Shown here piece after piece: positions 9,315 to 11,718 of a stretch of 11,718 bases of DNA. The position numbers and the translations under genes are program-made. A model generated the notes under the pieces. The model saw nothing but the letters and a program-made list of their open reading frames with translations, had not been told where the DNA came from and ran no database searches. The first letter of the stretch is position 1. Each line of letters starts with the position of its first letter. Source of the stretch: Hemicentrotus pulcherrimus (Eukaryota; Echinodermata; Echinoidea; Camarodonta; Strongylocentrotidae); contig BEXV01000354.1 in assembly GCA_003118195.1 (NCBI GenBank), positions 61,301 to 73,018 of the forward strand, in the 5' to 3' direction.

Positions 9315-10340
9315 CCTCCCTCTTTTTTTTAGCTTTCTCTCTCTAGTCCGTCTTTGTGTCTTTCTCCCTCTTTGCGCAATTGCTCGTCATAAGTCTTCAG
9401 TTCTGTCTGTCTCTCTGTTTATCCGTCTCCCTCGGCCTTCCGCCACTCTCTCACACACTATTTCTTGTCCTCCCTCTCCACCCTCTCTACCTCCACCCCC
9501 CCTCTCTCTCTGTCTGTCTGACATGCATGCCGATTATTGTTGTGTATTTCTTATCATCCAGTCCGTCATGTACTAGACAATACTAGACTATTTTCTTGTA
9601 ATCACAATGGAAAAACGATTTGCCTAATTTGTTTCAGATAATTATGATGAATTTAACAAATTTTGATTTTGTTTGTGTCCACTATCAATGACAATACCCC
9701 AATTATTTGAGACAAATTATTATTCAAATTGATCTTTCAAGACGATGAAGCATTCACTCTCGGTTTTTATTTAATTTAACACAGTCATAATCACGCATAG
9801 TTAATGATAAGTTAACACATTTGTAATAAATGCCGAAACAGAAGCTGTAAGATATTGACAAGACCTGCAAATTAATGTTCCCATTCTCTTATTTTTCATC
9901 CAGATTACTGCGATCTGCTGACAGTCGCAGAGATGCTTATCTTCATCATTTTCGCTCGCTTCTTCTTCCGCAAGCGAATCGGCCGAACGCCGTCCGGCAA
10001 AGACCATCCCGATCACCACTTCAACAGCAGCAAGCGCGACTCCGAGTCTGCTCTCAACGACACCAAACACCGCTACCAACATTTCGACCACCCGACCTCC
10101 GAAACAAGCACGAAGATGAACGGCAACGGTGTCAGCTACAACAACAATAACAGCGGATCTTACGACAACGAAGGGGCAGACGCAGTCGAAGTCCACGTAG
10201 AGGGCGGGCTCACACTGAAGTCGTTTAAAGTGCACGAGGAAGATGAAAGAAGCAAAGAAGATACAGAAGAAGACGATGCCATGCACGGCGACGGTGAGGT
10301 GTCGACGGTCGTTGAAGTCGGTGCCCTTGAAAGTGTGTAG
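5473..10340 (+). CDS. Organic solute transporter subunit alpha-like protein (OST-alpha/SLC51A-like), seven coding exons
   Basis: Spliced CDS 5473-5530, 6235-6395, 6749-6822, 7748-7906, 8258-8369, 8967-9219, 9904-10340, giving 417 residues. Seen: seven hydrophobic segments at about 26-46, 65-85, 92-114, 160-180, 196-218, 233-257 and 277-294; a loop with CCFPC (139-143) where OST-alpha proteins carry a Cys cluster; DGSYIP (181-186) matching the DGxYxP of vertebrate OST-alpha; a Glu in the last segment (282) matching a conserved Glu. From exon 2 to exon 7 it is nearly colinear with human SLC51A as I remember it. Known: OST-alpha pairs with OST-beta for facilitated export of steroid conjugates and bile acids at the plasma membrane. 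Inferred: a similar sterol or organic-anion transport role here. Odd: about 120 residues follow the last membrane segment, so the protein is well over the roughly 340 residues of human OST-alpha. It could instead be a paralogue within the wider TMEM184/OST-alpha superfamily. Confidence 0.88.
5534..5556 (+). repeat. TGTT simple repeat in intron 1
   Basis: Four to five units of GTTT/GTCT immediately downstream of the exon 1 donor. Confidence 0.7.
5927..6085 (-). mobile_element. Dispersed repeat with (ATT)n tail in intron 1
   Basis: An (AAT)n run at 5927-5940 is followed by TTATATAGCGCTCAATAC, then TAAGCGCTTTACAG, ATTATTACCCCGGTCA and a block ending near GAACCCGGG. An AGCGCT pair about 30 nt apart followed by a CCCCGGTCA block is a layout I recall from abundant repeats in marine invertebrate genomes. 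The simple repeat at the low-coordinate end suggests the 3' tail of a minus-strand SINE or LINE. The family is not identified. Confidence 0.5.
6086..6116 (+). other. Potential G-quadruplex in intron 1
   Basis: Four or more runs of at least three G with loops of 1-4 nt: GGG, CA, GGG, T, G6, A, G7, AGGA, GGGG. It is on the transcribed (sense) strand. Confidence 0.7.
6235..6395 (+). CDS. Coding exon 2 of the OST-alpha-like gene (membrane segment 1 and start of 2)
   Basis: Encodes residues 20-73. The acceptor is TAATCCAG (6227-6234) and the donor GTAAGT (6396). It holds the first hydrophobic segment (about 26-46, AAIVLIVFMSLF onward), then YLEACHYINKK, which lines up with FLEDAVYLYKN in the human protein, a basic loop, and the start of segment 2 (RLMVIMGIYP). 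The phase is 1 on entry and 0 on exit. Confidence 0.9.
6396..6748 (+). other. Intron 2
   Basis: 353 nt, phase 0. It holds an AT-rich TTTGAT/TTTATT stretch (about 6460-6510) and an ACT microsatellite that stops about 20 nt before the acceptor. No other gene signal is visible. Confidence 0.85.
6666..6728 (+). repeat. (TAC)n microsatellite in intron 2
   Basis: A pure TAC/ACT run at 6666-6701, then interrupted by CAATT twice to 6728. It ends about 20 nt before the exon 3 acceptor. Confidence 0.9.
6749..6822 (+). CDS. Coding exon 3 of the OST-alpha-like gene (end of segment 2, start of 3)
   Basis: A short 74-nt exon for residues 74-97: VYSCTSLLALYVPKSHLITY and then LTAT. The acceptor is a T-rich tract with TTTAG (6744-6748) and the donor is GTGAGT (6823). 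The pattern PVYS...LLALYVPKS across the exon 2/3 junction is typical of the superfamily, which carries PxY...S after the first loop. It exits in phase 2. Confidence 0.9.
6867..6893 (+). other. G-rich tract downstream of the exon 3 donor
   Basis: GGG, A, GGGG, T, GGG, a 10-nt loop, GGGGG, starting about 45 nt after the donor. It could form a weak quadruplex or bind G-run splicing factors. Confidence 0.5.
7592..7727. mobile_element. Fold-back (MITE-like) element next to the exon 4 acceptor
   Basis: Arms at 7592-7653 and 7670-7727 are imperfect reverse complements around a centre of about 16 nt. The shared blocks are GGCC, GTTTCA, AAACCGTC, AAGTACAAGTT and CATTGAAA. It has no coding capacity. 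I recall similar palindromic elements in sea urchin genomes; the family is not identified. No clear target-site duplication was found. Confidence 0.7.
7748..7906 (+). CDS. Coding exon 4 of the OST-alpha-like gene (segment 3 and Cys-cluster loop)
   Basis: Encodes residues 98-150. The acceptor is CCAACAG (7741-7747) and the donor GTAAGT (7907). It begins YFSVALYQFLMLIVGYFGG, a family hallmark aligning with YAVCFYLLMLVMVEGFGG in human SLC51A. It then has a loop with PPLLCCFPCLP; human OST-alpha has a longer Cys run here, and such clusters are candidates for palmitoylation (inference). It enters and exits in phase 2. A fold-back element ends about 20 nt before the acceptor. Confidence 0.92.
7907..8257 (+). 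other. Intron 4
   Basis: 351 nt, phase 2. About two thirds is a degenerate AACC/CAAT-type tandem array that is almost free of G. Confidence 0.85.
7948..8205 (+). repeat. Degenerate AACC/AATC tandem array in intron 4
   Basis: Runs of ACCA and AACCAATC units with point changes, almost without G on the plus strand. Divergence between units suggests an old array. Confidence 0.85.
8258..8369 (+). CDS. Coding exon 5 of the OST-alpha-like gene (segment 4)
   Basis: Encodes residues 151-188, AKNLLRLRRIVLQFVFIRPI onward to WADGSYIPGL. The acceptor is TTCACAG (8251-8257) and the donor GTAAGT (8370). A basic stretch (KNLLRLRR) precedes hydrophobic segment 4. DGSYIP matches DGIYDP of human OST-alpha, and spacing to the Trp of exon 6 is the same in both, which supports the exon 5/6 join. 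It exits in phase 0. Confidence 0.92.
8401..8512. repeat. G12 and C12 homopolymers in intron 5
   Basis: Twelve G at 8401-8412 and twelve C at 8501-8512, 88 nt apart on the same strand, which could pair in RNA or DNA. Confidence 0.8.
8717..8736 (+). other. G-rich tract in intron 5
   Basis: GGGGG, TT, GGGG, C, GGGG, AA, GG: three full G runs and one short one. A related tract at 8641-8655 reads GGG, A, GG, A, GGGG, A, GGG. Confidence 0.5.
8967..9219 (+). CDS. Coding exon 6 of the OST-alpha-like gene (segments 5 and 6)
   Basis: Encodes residues 189-272. The acceptor is AACATAG (8960-8966). It holds segment 5 (about 196-218), a loop DPLEGYNVQSKF that aligns with the N-x-x-x-K-F motif of vertebrate OST-alpha, and segment 6 (about 233-257). 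The long form ends at GATATT/GTAAGT (9220), and a second strong donor, GTGAGT, lies at 9184. Both are phase 1, so the last 36 nt (residues 261-272) may be optional. Third codon positions are strongly C-rich, unlike exons 2 and 3. Confidence 0.9.
9184..9189 (+). promoter_or_regulatory. Alternative 5' splice site within exon 6
   Basis: CCCT/GTGAGT matches the donor consensus well and is in the same phase as the downstream donor GTAAGT at 9220. Its use would remove residues 261-272 (a Cys-containing loop) and give a 405-residue protein. Confidence 0.5.
9220..9903 (+). other. Intron 6
   Basis: 684 nt, phase 1. The first half is a TC-rich tract with a pure (TC)n core; the second half is AT-rich with no recognisable feature. 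Confidence 0.85.
9270..9530 (+). repeat. (TC)n microsatellite and TC-rich tract in intron 6
   Basis: A nearly pure TC core at about 9281-9310 continues as C/T-rich sequence with CTCTC and GTCTG units to about 9530. Confidence 0.85.
9904..10340 (+). CDS. Coding exon 7 of the OST-alpha-like gene (segment 7 and acidic C-terminal tail)
   Basis: Encodes residues 273-417 and the TAG stop at 10338-10340. The acceptor is TTTTTCATCCAG (to 9903). CDLLTVAEMLIFIIFARFFF is segment 7, with Glu282 in the place of a conserved Glu, and is followed by the basic stop-transfer RKR. The remaining 120 residues are hydrophilic: Ser/Thr/His/Asn-rich to about 360 with an N4 run, then acidic (EEDERSKEDTEEDD, 384-397). 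The last residues are LESV. I recognise no domain in the tail. Confidence 0.9.
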
Positions 10341-10579
10341 CTCTGTATTGCTGCTTTCTGGTGACTGGACTTTGATATAGATTGAAAGAAATGCCCCTTT
10401 GAATCCCTTTTTCAAAGGACTAATTTTAGGACTTTAAATACATTGTTGTGTATATACATCCGTCCTAGTATTATACCATCTTATGTTCTAATGTTACCAT
10501 GGTGATTGTAACATAATACACTATATAAGAAACTATTTTGCAAGGCACTTGTTGTAGTCATTTTCAGGGAACAACTAGT

Positions 10580-10598
10580 CTTTCTCTCTCTCTCTCTT

Positions 10599-10632
<34 letters not shown>

Positions 10633-10644
10633 TCTCACTCTCTC

Positions 10645-10675
<31 letters not shown>

Positions 10676-10676
10676 A
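10580..10676 (+). repeat. (TC)n microsatellite in the 3' UTR
   Basis: About 95 nt of TC repeats with a few interruptions, followed by an AT-rich TATATA stretch. The reading frame through it is low-complexity and not a gene. Confidence 0.9.
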
Positions 10677-10755
10677 TCTTGTATATATACATATACTGTA
10701 CTATAATATCCTATACTATTGTATTTCTATATTGTATTGTTTCTTTATGTGTACG

Positions 10756-10761
10756 AATAAA
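10756..10761 (+). terminator. Possible polyadenylation signal AATAAA, proximal
   Basis: An exact AATAAA about 416 nt after the stop codon. The downstream sequence is A-rich at first, then TTTTCTTTAAAAATGT. Confidence 0.35.
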
Positions 10762-11007
10762 AGAAGAAGCCAACATTTTCTTTAAAAATGTAATAGAATG
10801 CTTTGGAATTCCTTTAGGCCTATACAACCTATATGTATCTCACTTTCAAATATATTTTGTGGAATTCCCTTATTGTTCTCGATGTTTGATTTCAAACCAA
10901 TGTAACTTGTTTGTATTGCATGTAAATAATTCCACCTCATAATTATTATTTGATCATGTTTTTCCAGACTTTCGAAGATGGTGTATATCCATCTTAATTT
11001 GCGTTAC

Positions 11008-11013
11008 AATAAA
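11008..11013 (+). terminator. Possible polyadenylation signal AATAAA, middle
   Basis: An exact AATAAA followed within 10-40 nt by T/GT-rich sequence (TTATGTTTGC, then TTTTCTGTATGTTTG), the usual arrangement for a cleavage site. Confidence 0.5.
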
Positions 11014-11030
11014 ATTATGTTTGCACGAGT

Positions 11031-11718
11031 ATTACATTTTCTGTATGTTTGATAAGAACTTGTCATTCCAGAGAATGACAACTCGTTGACTGCATGAGGC
11101 TTATTTTTTTATTTTATTTTTAAAGTTTATCCATGATGATAGCCTTTTCCAAAATTCGTAACTAAGTATTTTCTGTCTAAAATGTAAATCCCCATGCCTT
11201 AATCGTTCTATTATATTTTTGTTAACAAACCCCACATCAGATTTTTCAATCATTGTTAGCCTGTAGCGAGATTGGTATCCAAAAAGCTACGTGAAACCTA
11301 TTTAGCGTATGATATTCATTTTATTTTAAGAAGAGGTTGTAGATTTATGCCTGTATTTTCTTATTTAAAACAAGGAAAGTGATTTTTTTTTTCAATATTA
11401 AAAGCATAAGAGGCTTGATGTGTATTAACACAAATAAAGAGTCTGTTTCATATTTAAACTTAGAAGAAGATATTGTTCCCTACTCCGAGGTTCTACTGTG
11501 CCATCATTACCAACCCCATGTTTAACTATCATTAAAATGTAAATATGGAAAGGAATTAAAGAATATGTAAATTAGGAAATTATTTTTAAAAAAAAGGTAA
11601 TTTAAAGTTTAAAGAGAAGAAGGATAGAATGAAAACAAAAATGACGGATAAGCTACAGAGATTGAAGAAAAGAGAAGAGGATGAAGAAGAAGAATAAGTA
11701 GTAGAAAAAGAAGGAGAG
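11031..11718. other. 3' flank, AT-rich, no supported gene
   Basis: It contains a 9-bp hairpin (11060-11068 with 11073-11081, loop CAGA), T runs, the distal AATAAA, and from about 11600 a purine-rich GA/GAA stretch running to the end of the window. Confidence 0.6.
11433..11438 (+). terminator. Possible polyadenylation signal AATAAA, distal
   Basis: An exact AATAAA followed by GAGTCTGTTTCATATTT, which is T-rich. It would give a 3' UTR of about 1.1 kb. Confidence 0.4.

Larger units (their letters stand above)
10341..11030 (+). other. 3' UTR of the OST-alpha-like gene (probable extent)
   Basis: It runs from after the stop to about 20 nt past the AATAAA at 11008, the most plausible of three hexamers. 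It contains small inverted repeats (10396-10403 with 10411-10418; 10491-10497 with 10508-10514) and a long (TC)n tract. With the hexamer at 10756 it would end near 10780; with that at 11433, near 11455. Confidence 0.5.

Noticed and set aside
9356..9586. 76-codon Ser/Leu-rich frame in intron 6
   Set aside because: It is the TC-rich tract read in one frame.
9801..10415. 204-codon open frame on the minus strand, the longest in the window
   Set aside because: It lies opposite exon 7, whose plus-strand frame fits OST-alpha and its splice phase. The minus frame extends across the acceptor and the 3' UTR, has no recognisable motif, and is best explained by the biased codon use of the acidic tail.
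10538..10942. 134-codon frame rich in Ser and Leu
   Set aside because: It is the (TC)n repeat in the 3' UTR; the rest has no protein-like features.
1..11718. OST-beta (SLC51B) partner gene
   Set aside because: I looked on both strands for a short single-membrane-span frame with the expected features and found none. It may lie elsewhere in the genome or be absent.

Overview
The window is eukaryotic nuclear DNA from an animal: AT-rich, low gene density, GT-AG introns, microsatellites, tRNA-derived SINE-like repeats and a fold-back element. The repeats (a tRNA-headed SINE ending in a GCCGTCGGTCCCCTGG block, a palindromic element carrying GTTTCA and AAGTACAAGTT blocks, and a TATAGCGCT...AAGCGCTTTACA repeat) resemble, from memory, repeats of echinoderms, especially sea urchins. 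An echinoderm or another marine invertebrate deuterostome is the best guess, not a demonstrated one.

I can support one gene. It is on the + strand from about 5445 to about 11030 and encodes an organic solute transporter subunit alpha-like protein (OST-alpha, SLC51A; Solute_trans_a/TMEM184 superfamily). I reconstructed seven coding exons by hand: 5473-5530, 6235-6395, 6749-6822, 7748-7906, 8258-8369, 8967-9219 and 9904-10340. Every junction has AG and GT, the reading phases agree (1, 0, 2, 2, 0, 1), and the sum is 1254 nt, or 417 codons plus TAG. The predicted protein has seven hydrophobic segments, a short Cys cluster in the loop after the third segment, and an unusually long polar, acidic C-terminal tail. 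Exon 6 has two strong donors 36 nt apart in the same phase, so a 405-residue isoform is possible.

Layout: 1-265 holds nothing recognisable. 266-690 is a probable nested pair of tRNA-derived SINEs in opposite orientations. 700-1240 holds three inverted repeats. 1240-5440 is AT-rich with homopolymer runs, a weak candidate 5' exon end near 2342, a TATA-like box at 4057 and a pyrimidine-rich tract at 5206-5336. 5445-10340 is the gene body; its introns hold microsatellites, a dispersed repeat, a fold-back element touching the acceptor of exon 4, a G-depleted AACC-type array, and several G-rich tracts. 10341-11718 is 3' UTR and flank, with a long (TC)n tract and three AATAAA hexamers.

The known OST-alpha protein works with OST-beta (SLC51B) as a plasma-membrane exporter of steroid conjugates and bile acids. 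No OST-beta is visible here, so the partner and substrate in this organism are unknown. I found no new multi-gene system. The most testable items are the alternative donor in exon 6, the fold-back element at the exon 4 acceptor, the nested SINE pair and the extended C-terminal tail.
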